Assembly: GCA_900752285.1 (NCBI GenBank)
Contig: CAADUW010000007.1
Location: 1-22,364 of the forward strand
Direction: 5' to 3'
DNA: 22,364 nucleotides
Source of the DNA: an uncultured Oscillospiraceae bacterium
GTDB lineage: Bacteria > Bacillota > Clostridia > Oscillospirales > Oscillospiraceae
A model generated the notes under the pieces. That model was not told the origin of the DNA, made no database searches, and was given only the letters and a program-made list of their open reading frames with translations. Positions 8,676 to 15,168 of the stretch are shown here, piece after piece. Both the position numbers and the translations under genes were made by a program. Each line of letters begins with the position of its first letter. Position 1 is the first letter of the stretch.

Positions 8676-10109
8676 TTATTGTTCCACTTTCAGCATTTTT
8701 TCATCAATGCCAAACAGATAGGTCAGAACTGCTGCAACAAGCAGGGAAATCACTGCGCAAAGGATACCCAACACAGTGTTGGTCGTGGAGCCTCCCACAA
8801 ACCCCAGTGCTGCAAGGAACCCGGAATGCGCTACCGCAGAATACACATGAGCTTGGAGAATTACCGACAGTGCAGATCCAACTGCTCCGCCCAACATCAT
8901 GAAGAGGAAAGGTTTCTCAAAACGGATACCAGTTCCATAAATTGCCGGCTCCGAAACTCCGCCAATGGCAAGCGTTACAAAATAAGTCAATGCATTGCTG
9001 CTCTCATCGACCCGTTTCATCTTAGTAAACTTCACAAATGCCCCAAGTGTAATCCCAATAAGGGCAAAGAATGCGCAGATAACGCCGGGGAAGATAACCT
9101 TATCAATACCGTTGGCATTGAGCTGCTCAAGTGCCAGCAGATAAACAGGCATATTGAATCCAAAAAGAACGGTGAGAATCCATGTTGCGCCAATAACCGT
9201 CGTGACCAGAAAACTTGCGAAAGAGCCTTTTGCCGATAGCCAATTGACAGCAGAGATAAATCCGGTACCAATCCACGAGCCAATAGGGCCAATCGCACAA
9301 AGCATAACGGGAAGCATAACCAGAACTGTCAGCAGCGGTGCAAACGTCATTTGCAGGGAAGCCGGTAAATGTTTGCGGAAGAAATGCTCTACGTAAGACA
9401 TGACCCATACTGAAATAAATACAGGTAATGTGGTGCTGGCATAACTGACCAGCGTCATGGGGATACCATAAACCGTGAACGGCGTACCGGCATTTACGAT
9501 TTCAATGAGTGACGGGGAAATCAGGATGGCACCAAGAAATGCGCCAAGAAACGGAGACGCATGAAACGTTTTTGCTGCACTGAACCCCATAAAGACAGGC
9601 AAGAAGTAAAAGCCCGCATTTGCTGCCAGATTCAGCAGTCGATACAGATCATTCGTTTCACTGACCCATTTAAAACCGGATGGGCCAATGATTGTTGCGA
9701 TCAGCATAAGGAAGCCTGCTGTCAGAATAATCCCGATCATGGGCAGCACGCTCTTGGAGAGTGCATTGATAATCTTTGTAACAATATTGCCGCCTTGGGA
9801 TTTATCCTTCAACATGTTTTTGTCCAGATTTTCTTCCACAACTGCTTCCGGTGCAATATCCCCCGCCTTGCAAACAGCCTGGTAGACATTATTCACTTCT
9901 GGTCCGATAATAATCTGAAGTTGCTCTCCAAACCACTGGGTACCGACTACACCAGAAAGCAAATTAATTTTGTCCGCCTTGACAACGCTCTTGTCTTTTA
10001 CTGTAAATCTCAGTCGCGTCACGCAATGGCGAAAGCTTACAATGTTGCCTTTTCCTCCTACATTGGTAAGAATCTGGTTTGCCAGCTCCGTAAAATCCTT
10101 TTTTGCCAC
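8676..10109 (-). CDS. PTS beta-glucoside transporter subunit EIIBC
   Basis: Inner-membrane phosphotransferase permease that imports and phosphorylates a beta-glucoside. From the chosen start the protein is 477 aa. The EIIB domain (about 1-90) has its phosphorylated cysteine at C29 in FRHCVTRLRF. A linker follows, then an EIIC domain with about ten membrane segments; FGFNMPVYLLALEQ and GVSEPAIYGTGIRF are typical of the glucose/glucoside EIIC superfamily. The C-terminal EIIA domain found in BglP/BglF proteins is absent, so EIIA must be supplied from elsewhere. The start is inferred as GTG at 10109 (MAKKDFTEL, a typical family opening) with GGGAGTG six bases upstream. A TTG at 10124 is also in frame. 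It is the second gene of the operon, after the licT-type gene. Confidence 0.93.
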   Translation of the reverse strand: MAKKDFTELANQILTNVGGKGNIVSFRHCVTRLRFTVKDKSVVKADKINLLSGVVGTQWFGEQLQIIIGPEVNNVYQAVCKAGDIAPEAVVEENLDKNMLKDKSQGGNIVTKIINALSKSVLPMIGIILTAGFLMLIATIIGPSGFKWVSETNDLYRLLNLAANAGFYFLPVFMGFSAAKTFHASPFLGAFLGAILISPSLIEIVNAGTPFTVYGIPMTLVSYASTTLPVFISVWVMSYVEHFFRKHLPASLQMTFAPLLTVLVMLPVMLCAIGPIGSWIGTGFISAVNWLSAKGSFASFLVTTVIGATWILTVLFGFNMPVYLLALEQLNANGIDKVIFPGVICAFFALIGITLGAFVKFTKMKRVDESSNALTYFVTLAIGGVSEPAIYGTGIRFEKPFLFMMLGGAVGSALSVILQAHVYSAVAHSGFLAALGFVGGSTTNTVLGILCAVISLLVAAVLTYLFGIDEKMLKVEQ

Positions 10110-10144
10110 AATGATCACTCCCAAATTATTTTTATATACTGTTT

Positions 10145-10166
10145 ACATCAGGCGCGCTTCTGATGT
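10145..10166 (-). other. Hairpin between licT and the PTS gene
   Basis: ACATCAG (10145-10151) and CTGATGT (10160-10166) form a 7-bp stem in the 64-bp gap. No T-run and no second RAT-like sequence is present here, so control by antitermination seems to act only ahead of licT. Confidence 0.4.
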
Positions 10167-10173
10167 GAAAGCC

Positions 10174-11021
10174 TTATAAAATGTTGTTTTCCTCGTCCTG
10201 CCGTTCCACAATACGGTTGATGTGCAGCATCAGATAGAGCTTTTCTTCCTCCTGCAGGGGATAGCCCATTCTCTCCCGCATCAGCTCCGCGATGCGTTCG
10301 GCACAGCTTTGCAGCTCCGGAAAGCCCTCGCACATTTTTTCATACATGGACAGGTTCTCGCTGTCGATGGGCTTCCTGTTTTCCAGACGCTGTGCCAGAT
10401 AGTAAATGTGGGTGGCAAAGCGGGAAAAATTGAAGGTGTCCCGGTCGATTTTCACCCCGAGCGAGTCCTCCGTTGTCTGCACCACCAGTTCCAGAAGTCC
10501 CTCAAAGCCCTGTTTGTCCGGCGCGGCAGCCGCACTCTTCTGGGGCAGCTGCGCATTGATCAGGTTGATGGCGATCCCGGCGATCTCACTTTTGGAAAGG
10601 TGAATCTGCGCCTGCCTGAGGGAACGCCAGAAGTCCTCTGCCAGTTCCATTTCCATGGGATACTGATTTTTCAGTTCAAAGGCAAGGGGAAACTCCATGC
10701 GGATATTTTTTCTGGCACGTTCCATGGCGAACTGGATATGATCCGCCATGGCAAGGGCCGCCGTGGAGCTGACGGGATAGGGCAGCACCTGCTGGGCATG
10801 CTCCACGAACCGGATACACAGACGCAGCAATTGGGGGAAATCTGCCGGAACAGCTCGGCATAGCTTTCGTCAATATCGTAAAAGGTGCGGTCAATGTTTT
10901 CCAGCGGGATCTCACAGGGCATGGTGTGGAAGCCGATCCCCTTTCCCATGGCGATGACCTGCCGCCCGGCGCCGTCGATGCAAAGGGCAACATTGTTGTT
11001 GATTTTCTTGATCGCCTGCAT
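10174..11021 (-). pseudogene. licT: LicT/BglG-family transcription antiterminator, frameshifted
   Basis: RNA-binding antiterminator with a CAT domain followed by two PRD domains, which normally lets RNA polymerase read through a leader terminator when its cognate PTS is busy with substrate. The first 62 codons (from the ATG at 11021, preceded by GGGGAGGG) encode MQAIKKINNNVALCIDGAG and MGKGIGFHTMPCEIPLENID, a clear CAT domain. The frame then breaks at a run of five C on the minus strand (G10833-G10837). PRD1 and PRD2 continue in another frame to the TAA at 10174. One extra C restores a normal 282-aa protein, so this is one missing base: a real mutation, phase-variable homopolymer or sequencing error. 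PRD1 has ADHIQFA but GIAINLIN where the second conserved His usually stands. PRD2 keeps ATHIYYL and LMLHINRI. Confidence 0.88.
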
Positions 11022-11092
11022 GTTCCGCCCTCCCCACGAAAAAAATCCCCGCAAGGCAACGCAAAGCACACCCCAAAAAGCCGGGGTCGCTT

Positions 11093-11122
11093 GCAGTAAT
11101 GCCTCACAGGGAGTAACAATCT
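11093..11122 (-). promoter_or_regulatory. RAT-like antiterminator target in licT leader
   Basis: The minus strand reads GATTGTTACT, seven bases, then AGGCA, in close agreement with the ribonucleic antiterminator sequences bound by LicT/BglG proteins (GGATTGTTACTG...AGGCAAAACC). It starts within a few bases of the predicted transcription start. Directly after it, GCAAGCGACCCC can pair imperfectly with GGGGTGTGCTTTGC (about 11060-11096), and a run of seven T follows further down at about 11038-11046, so a leader terminator is plausible. The exact terminator stem is not certain by eye. Confidence 0.6.
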
Positions 11123-11131
11123 ACAGTTATC

Positions 11132-11159
11132 AGTATACCAGACTTTCCCGTTTCGTCAA
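11132..11159 (-). promoter_or_regulatory. Promoter of the beta-glucoside operon
   Basis: On the minus strand TTGACG (11154-11159) and TATACT (11132-11137) are separated by 16 bp, with an additional TG extension before the -10 box (TGGTATACT). Transcription would begin near 11125, immediately ahead of the RAT-like sequence, which is the arrangement expected for autoregulated licT operons. Confidence 0.75.
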
Positions 11160-11250
11160 CATGGCATTCATCATAAAGATCAGCAGGATTTTTTGTTGTT
11201 TCCGCACAATTACATCCTACTTCCGTCTGCGATTTTGGTAAAATTTCCCG

Positions 11251-11428
11251 GACATTCCGAGTCAGTCCTCAGACTGGCGTGGGAATCTCCCCGTTGAATG
11301 GGGCAGGGGAACGATGTCCACCCATACTTTGCTCGTAAACAGGTGCGATTTTGGGTGCGAGTCGGTACATCGTACCTTTCATCCGGGAGATTCTCATGCC
11401 AGTGACTTCGGTCGCTGGTTCAGAATGG
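11251..11428. repeat. Composite inverted pair of interspersed palindromic repeats (type B)
   Basis: Two copies of a hairpin element face each other. Copy one is 11251-11291 (CATTCCGAGTCAGTCC...CGTGGGAATCTCCC). Copy two is 11385-11428, in reverse, with an inner CCAGTGAC-TTCG-GTCGCTGG stem (11399-11418) closed by a very stable UUCG-type loop. ACTGGCGTGGGAATCTCCC (11273-11291) pairs with GGGAGATTCTCATGCCAGT (11385-11403) at 17 of 19 positions, the other two being G-U in RNA. Inside, ACGATGT (11311-11317) and ACATCGT (11367-11373) also pair. The element could be transcribed and fold as one long structure. A third copy lies at 22035-22076. There is no gene here that I can support. Confidence 0.65.
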
Positions 11429-11581
11429 CGTCTTCTCTGGAGCGGCCTGCAATTGGAATACCGCCCCGGAATGACAGTATGCCGGCCGCACTCCCCCGGA
11501 ACGGCACAGGGGCAGGAAAGGCTTTGCGGCAATTCCCGCCTGGGGCTTTTCTACAATTTACATCTTCCAGATTTGTGCAGA

Positions 11582-11604
11582 TTGTACATTTCATTTGTGT
11601 ACAA
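11582..11604. promoter_or_regulatory. Operator-like palindrome
   Basis: TTGTACA (11582-11588) and TGTACAA (11598-11604) form a perfect 7-bp inverted repeat with 9 bp between, the size expected for a dimeric repressor or activator site. A related half-site, GTACATTTC, recurs at 11660 close to the best -10 candidate. The regulator is unknown. Confidence 0.4.
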
Positions 11605-11777
11605 ATTTTAAATTCTAAAAATTTTACACAATAACGAAAATGCCGACATTTTATCCCGCGTACATTTCTTGTATATTAGTGACAACAGGAAACGACACAG
11701 CGGCATAAAACTATACACATTGCCGGATGCCGTTTCCACCGGTTCGTCCGCGGGCCGGTGACGGAACACGTACCTAT

Positions 11778-11795
11778 GTTATGGCGGACCATAAC
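11778..11795. promoter_or_regulatory. Palindrome just upstream of the binding-protein gene
   Basis: GTTATGG-CGGA-CCATAAC is a perfect 7-bp inverted repeat ending about 18 bases before the AAAGGAG ribosome binding site. It could be a repressor operator or a leader hairpin influencing translation. No experimental or family evidence distinguishes these. Confidence 0.4.
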
Positions 11796-11824
11796 GCAAA
11801 CAAAAAACCGAAAGGAGAAAAAAC

Positions 11825-13135
11825 ATGAAAAAGACCCTCTGCATGATCCTTGCGATCTGCATGCTGCTGGCTCTGTGCGCCTGCGGCACCACCAACACCG
11901 AAACCAGCGCCCCCACTACCTCCGGCAGCAGCGAAGCCGCCGCCGACACCACCACCGGTGAAGTCGAGCGTACCAAGCTGACCATGTACCTCTGGAGTTC
12001 CTCCGCAAAGATTCTGGAGGACAACGGCGTCATCGCCGACTTCGAATCCAAGTATCCCTATGACGTGGAGATCACCACCGCCGAGTTTGACGAGCTGGAG
12101 AACACCGCCCTCATGATGCACACCACCGGTCAGGACTGCGATGTGATTCAGGTCAACAACAGCTCCGTCGCTACCTTCGTGGAAGCCGGCATGCTGGACA
12201 ATCTGGACAGCTGGCTGGCCAGCTCCCCCGTGGACATCAGCACCTATGCCCAGGCTGCCGTGAACATCGGCATGATCGACGGCACCCACTACGCTCTGCC
12301 CTACGACGTTGACTGCCGGATCCTGGCCTACAACAAGGTCATTCTGGACGAGTGCGGCATGACCCCCGAGGATCTTGCCACCACCGACGGCGTTCTGGCT
12401 TTCGGTAAGGCCGCCAATGAGAAGGGCTACTACGCAATGGCCGGTCAGGTTTCCAAGAATGTGTTCTGCCTGTACGATCTGGGCGGCTTCATGCTCTGCT
12501 GGGGCGTCCGCCTGTACGAGCAGGACGAGAACGGCAAGTACGTTTCTCAGCTGAGCAAGCCCGAAGTGAAGGAATACATGGACTGGGCCGTTCAGATGTA
12601 CGAGTACATGCCCAAGGACACCAATATCGACGACACCATGGCCCGCTCCATGTTCGCACAGGGTCAGGTTGCCATGCTGTGGTGGACTCCCTCTCAGGTC
12701 AAGAGCGTTCTGCCCAAGTTCGAGAATCCCGATGACGTCGGCTTCCGCACCATGCCCACCGCTCCCAACGGCGCTTCCGGTTCCGCAATGGGCGGCTACC
12801 TGTACGGTGTCGCCGCAAACGCTGCCAACAAGGACGGCGCTTACGCATGGATGGAGTACGTGAACTCTCCCGAGAACATGGCAAAGGTCACCCGCGGTCT
12901 GCCTGCCGATACCAAGGCCTTTGACTTTGATCCCTACAACAAGCCCGTTTACGACGCATTCAAGGAGCAGTACGCAACTGCCTGCTTCCCCGTTCCCCTT
13001 ACTCCCATCTACACCGAGGTTGCCGAGACCTGGAACACCTTCTACGGCGAGGCTCTGATGAAGGAGCTGTCCGTTGAGGACGCCATCGCTCAGGGCGATG
13101 CCGCGGTTCAGGCAAAGCTGGATACCCTCAACTAA
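11825..13135 (+). CDS. Sugar ABC transporter substrate-binding lipoprotein (SBP_bac_1)
   Basis: Extracytoplasmic solute-binding protein of a carbohydrate (CUT1-type) importer, 436 aa. A lipoprotein signal peptide MKKTLCMILAICMLLALCAC ends in a lipobox with lipidated C20, followed by a Ser/Thr-rich linker (about 21-50). The mature part, from KLTMYLWSS, shows the family pattern: QDCDVIQVNN, a mid-chain HYALPYDVDCRILAYNK, and MFAQGQVAMLWWTPSQV, where G-x-x-AM-W is typical of family 1 sugar-binding proteins. Ribosome binding site AAAGGAG. It is the first gene of the ABC operon. It is separated from the permeases by 245 bp carrying two strong hairpins, which would give more binding protein than permease. 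Codon use is strongly biased to C/G-ending codons, as in highly expressed genes. The ligand cannot be read from sequence; the two downstream kinases and aldolase suggest a ketose or related monosaccharide. Confidence 0.94.
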   Translation: MKKTLCMILAICMLLALCACGTTNTETSAPTTSGSSEAAADTTTGEVERTKLTMYLWSSSAKILEDNGVIADFESKYPYDVEITTAEFDELENTALMMHTTGQDCDVIQVNNSSVATFVEAGMLDNLDSWLASSPVDISTYAQAAVNIGMIDGTHYALPYDVDCRILAYNKVILDECGMTPEDLATTDGVLAFGKAANEKGYYAMAGQVSKNVFCLYDLGGFMLCWGVRLYEQDENGKYVSQLSKPEVKEYMDWAVQMYEYMPKDTNIDDTMARSMFAQGQVAMLWWTPSQVKSVLPKFENPDDVGFRTMPTAPNGASGSAMGGYLYGVAANAANKDGAYAWMEYVNSPENMAKVTRGLPADTKAFDFDPYNKPVYDAFKEQYATACFPVPLTPIYTEVAETWNTFYGEALMKELSVEDAIAQGDAAVQAKLDTLN

Positions 13136-13149
13136 CCAAACGGCACAGC

Positions 13150-13199
13150 GGCACTCCCGACGGTCCGGGCAATCGGATACCGCTCGGGAGTGCCCTTTT
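13150..13199 (+). terminator. Attenuating terminator after the binding-protein gene
   Basis: GGCACTCCCGA (13150-13160) and TCGGGAGTGCC (13184-13194) form an 11-bp stem followed by CTTTTC. It lies 15 bp after the stop of the binding-protein gene, inside the operon, and would let only part of the transcription reach the permeases. Confidence 0.7.
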
Positions 13200-13258
13200 C
13201 CACTCCGGCAGCCACCGAAACGGTTTCTCCGCGGGATACGGTGTTCCGGTTCCGGCAG

Positions 13259-13307
13259 TGCGTTTTGGAAATTCCGACAGCCAGGCCTGCGGCATTTCCA
13301 AAACGCA
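13259..13307 (+). other. Second long hairpin in the same gap
   Basis: TGCGTTTTGGAAAT (13259-13272) pairs perfectly over 14 bp with ATTTCCAAAACGCA (13294-13307), with a 21-base GC-rich loop. No T-run follows, so it may protect the 3' end of the binding-protein mRNA or the 5' end of the permease mRNA. An interspersed palindrome is the alternative. Confidence 0.65.
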
Positions 13308-13380
13308 TCTCCGGGGCAAAAGCGCTCCCCCGCCACAGGATACGGCTTCGGCGGTACCCTCCCCATTGAGGTGAACTCTT

Positions 13381-14274
13381 ATGAAATACGGCAGAAACAA
13401 AGCCCTCCCCTATGCGCTGGTTGCGCCGGCACTCTGCCTGATCGGGGTATTCATGCTGTACCCCATGATCAGCAACTTTATCACAAGCCTTTATAACTAC
13501 AAGCTTTCCAGTATCAAGCGTCCCTTTGTGGGGCTTGCCAACTACGCGAATCTGCTCCACGATACCCGGTTCTGGACTGCCGCCGGGAGGACCCTCTCCT
13601 GGACACTCATCAATCTGGTCATTATTATTGTGCTGGGCGTAGCGCTGGCCATGCTGCTGAACACCCGCTTCCCCGGCTGCAATTTTCTCAAGTCCTTCAT
13701 GCTGATTCCCTGGATCCTTCCCTCCGTCATCACGGGCTATATCTGGCTGCTGATGCTCAACGAGGACGCGGGCATCATCACCTACGCGCTGAAGAGTCTG
13801 GGCATCGTCGCCTCGGACTTCTCCTGGTTTGCTTCCGGGAAAACCTCCATGGCAGCGGCAATTCTCGCCAACAGCTGGCGAGGCTTCCCCTTTGTATCCC
13901 TGATGGTATTTGCCCGCCTGTCCAACCTGCCCCGGGATCAGGTGGAATCCGCCAGCGTGGAAGGCGCCAACCGGGCACAAATCTTCTGGCACATTACCCT
14001 GCCTTACATCAAGCCGGTTCTGAGCAAGTGCATCCTGCTCATCTTCATCTGGACCTTCAACGCCTATGACATTCTCCGGGTCATGACCAACGGCGGTCCT
14101 GCCGAAAAAACCACCACCATGTCCATCCTGGTGTACAAGGAAGCTTTCAACTACTACTCCATCAGCAATGCGGCAACCATGTCGGTTCTGATGTTCGTGT
14201 TTATGGTCAGCATTATTCTGCTGGTCAGACTGGCTAAGGATATTACGGGAAAGGGAGGTAACGACGATGACTAA
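13381..14274 (+). CDS. Sugar ABC transporter permease (MalF/UgpA-like)
   Basis: Inner-membrane permease of the CUT1 sugar importer, 297 aa, with six predicted helices; the first is ALVAPALCLIGVFMLYPMISN. The cytoplasmic EAA loop that docks on the ATPase reads VESASVEGANRAQIFWHITL, close to the EAAxxDGA-x9-IxLP consensus. GFFxY-type opening features and FNAYDILRVMTNGGPA near the C-terminal end are typical of the MalF side of the pair (the NGGP turn). GAGGTG lies upstream of the ATG at 13381. The last bases overlap the next permease gene by 8 bp, so the pair is translationally coupled. No ATP-binding subunit is encoded here; in Firmicutes a shared MsmX/UgpC-type ATPase encoded elsewhere normally serves such systems. 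Confidence 0.95.
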   Translation: MKYGRNKALPYALVAPALCLIGVFMLYPMISNFITSLYNYKLSSIKRPFVGLANYANLLHDTRFWTAAGRTLSWTLINLVIIIVLGVALAMLLNTRFPGCNFLKSFMLIPWILPSVITGYIWLLMLNEDAGIITYALKSLGIVASDFSWFASGKTSMAAAILANSWRGFPFVSLMVFARLSNLPRDQVESASVEGANRAQIFWHITLPYIKPVLSKCILLIFIWTFNAYDILRVMTNGGPAEKTTTMSILVYKEAFNYYSISNAATMSVLMFVFMVSIILLVRLAKDITGKGGNDDD

Positions 14275-15145
14275 GAAACCCAGACGTCTGAGCTCGGACT
14301 CCACCATGTTTTCGTTCCACAGCTATAAGCCCGTTCAGAAAGTGCTCATCGGCATTGCTGCACTGATCTTCTTCCTGTATATTGCCTTCCCCTTCTACTG
14401 GATCATTGTCACCTCCTTCAAGCAGCCTCTGGAGATCTATGACGTTCCCCCCAAGCTCTTCCCCTCCCGCCTCAGTCTGGAAAACTACGTAAAGGCATTC
14501 AGAGAATTCGGGATCGGTACCTTCATCAAGAACAGTCTGATCGTTACCGTGATTACGGTGATCGTTACCACCATCATTTCCATGTGCGCCGCCTACGCCC
14601 TGACCCGTCTGAACTTCAAGGGCAAGAAGAAGATCCAGTCCTTCCTCAGCATGACCCAGATGTTCCCGGTCATTGTGCTTCTGGTGCCGCTGTACATCAT
14701 GTGCGTCCGGTTCAAGATGTATAACTCCCTGCAGTCTCTGCTGCTGCCCTACATTGCCATTCAGGCGCCGGTGTCCATCATGCTGCAAACTACCTTCTTC
14801 ATGGGCATTCCCAAGGAGATGGAGGAGGCCGCCTATATTGACGGCTGCTCCCCTCTGCAGGCCATGATTCACGTGATCCTGCCCATTGCCGTGTCCGGCA
14901 TTGTATCCGTCGGCATTTACACCTTCGTGATGGTCTGGCAGGAATACCTCCTCGCCTCCACCTTCACCAACAAGCCCGCGTTCTACACCCTGACCGTCGG
15001 TCTTTCCACCTTCAAGGGCGACTTCGCCACCGAATGGGGCGCTCTGATGGCCACCAGCGTCATCATTGCCATCCCTGCCCTGATCCTTTTCTCCGCGACC
15101 CAGGACCTGTTCATCAACAACCTGGCCGGCGGCGTCAAGGAATAA
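14267..15145 (+). CDS. Sugar ABC transporter permease (MalG/UgpE-like)
   Basis: Second permease of the importer, 292 aa, inner membrane, six helices. The N-terminal region FYIAFPFYWIIVTSFK-type sequence and ENYVKAFREFGIGTFIKNSL are characteristic of the MalG branch. The EAA loop reads MEEAAYIDGCSPLQAMIHVILP, an excellent match. The C-terminus GALMATSVIIAIPALILFSATQDLFINNLAGGVKE is the usual ending of this branch (loop plus GG-x-KG-like tail). Its ATG overlaps the end of the upstream permease by 8 bp, with GGGAGG just before it. The kinase gene starts 23 bp downstream, which places transport and first metabolic step in a single transcript. Confidence 0.95.
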   Translation: MTKKPRRLSSDSTMFSFHSYKPVQKVLIGIAALIFFLYIAFPFYWIIVTSFKQPLEIYDVPPKLFPSRLSLENYVKAFREFGIGTFIKNSLIVTVITVIVTTIISMCAAYALTRLNFKGKKKIQSFLSMTQMFPVIVLLVPLYIMCVRFKMYNSLQSLLLPYIAIQAPVSIMLQTTFFMGIPKEMEEAAYIDGCSPLQAMIHVILPIAVSGIVSVGIYTFVMVWQEYLLASTFTNKPAFYTLTVGLSTFKGDFATEWGALMATSVIIAIPALILFSATQDLFINNLAGGVKE

Positions 15146-15168
15146 GTGCAAAAGGGGGAACGATTTCC

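Larger units (their letters stand above)
11429..11824 (+). other. Upstream regulatory region of the sugar ABC operon
   Basis: No supported gene. The region turns AT-rich from about 11560. A weak promoter candidate has TATATT at 11672-11677, with no convincing -35 box. A CACCGG/CCGGTG hairpin (11737-11742 with 11755-11760) lies in the likely leader. A ribosome binding site AAAGGAG precedes the ATG at 11825. GTACATTTC occurs twice, at 11584-11592 and 11660-11668. No regulator gene for the ABC operon is present in the window. Confidence 0.4.

Noticed and set aside
10833..10842. Programmed -1 frameshifting to make full-length LicT
   Set aside because: The reading-frame phase does not give an X-XXY-YYZ slippery heptamer, and such control is not known for this family; indel at the C-run is simpler.
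11269..11634. Short open frames between the two divergent operons
   Set aside because: They run through inverted repeats and lack proper ribosome binding sites; repeat structure explains the sequence better.
13211..13230. GAAACGGTTTC palindrome as a CcpA (cre) site
   Set aside because: It matches only the core and fails at four of the outer consensus positions; it also lies inside the operon rather than near a promoter.
11774..13366. Long minus-strand open frame of 530 codons opposite the binding-protein gene
   Set aside because: Antisense shadow created by strong C/G-ending codon bias of the binding-protein gene; composition is Gly/Val/His-rich and not protein-like.
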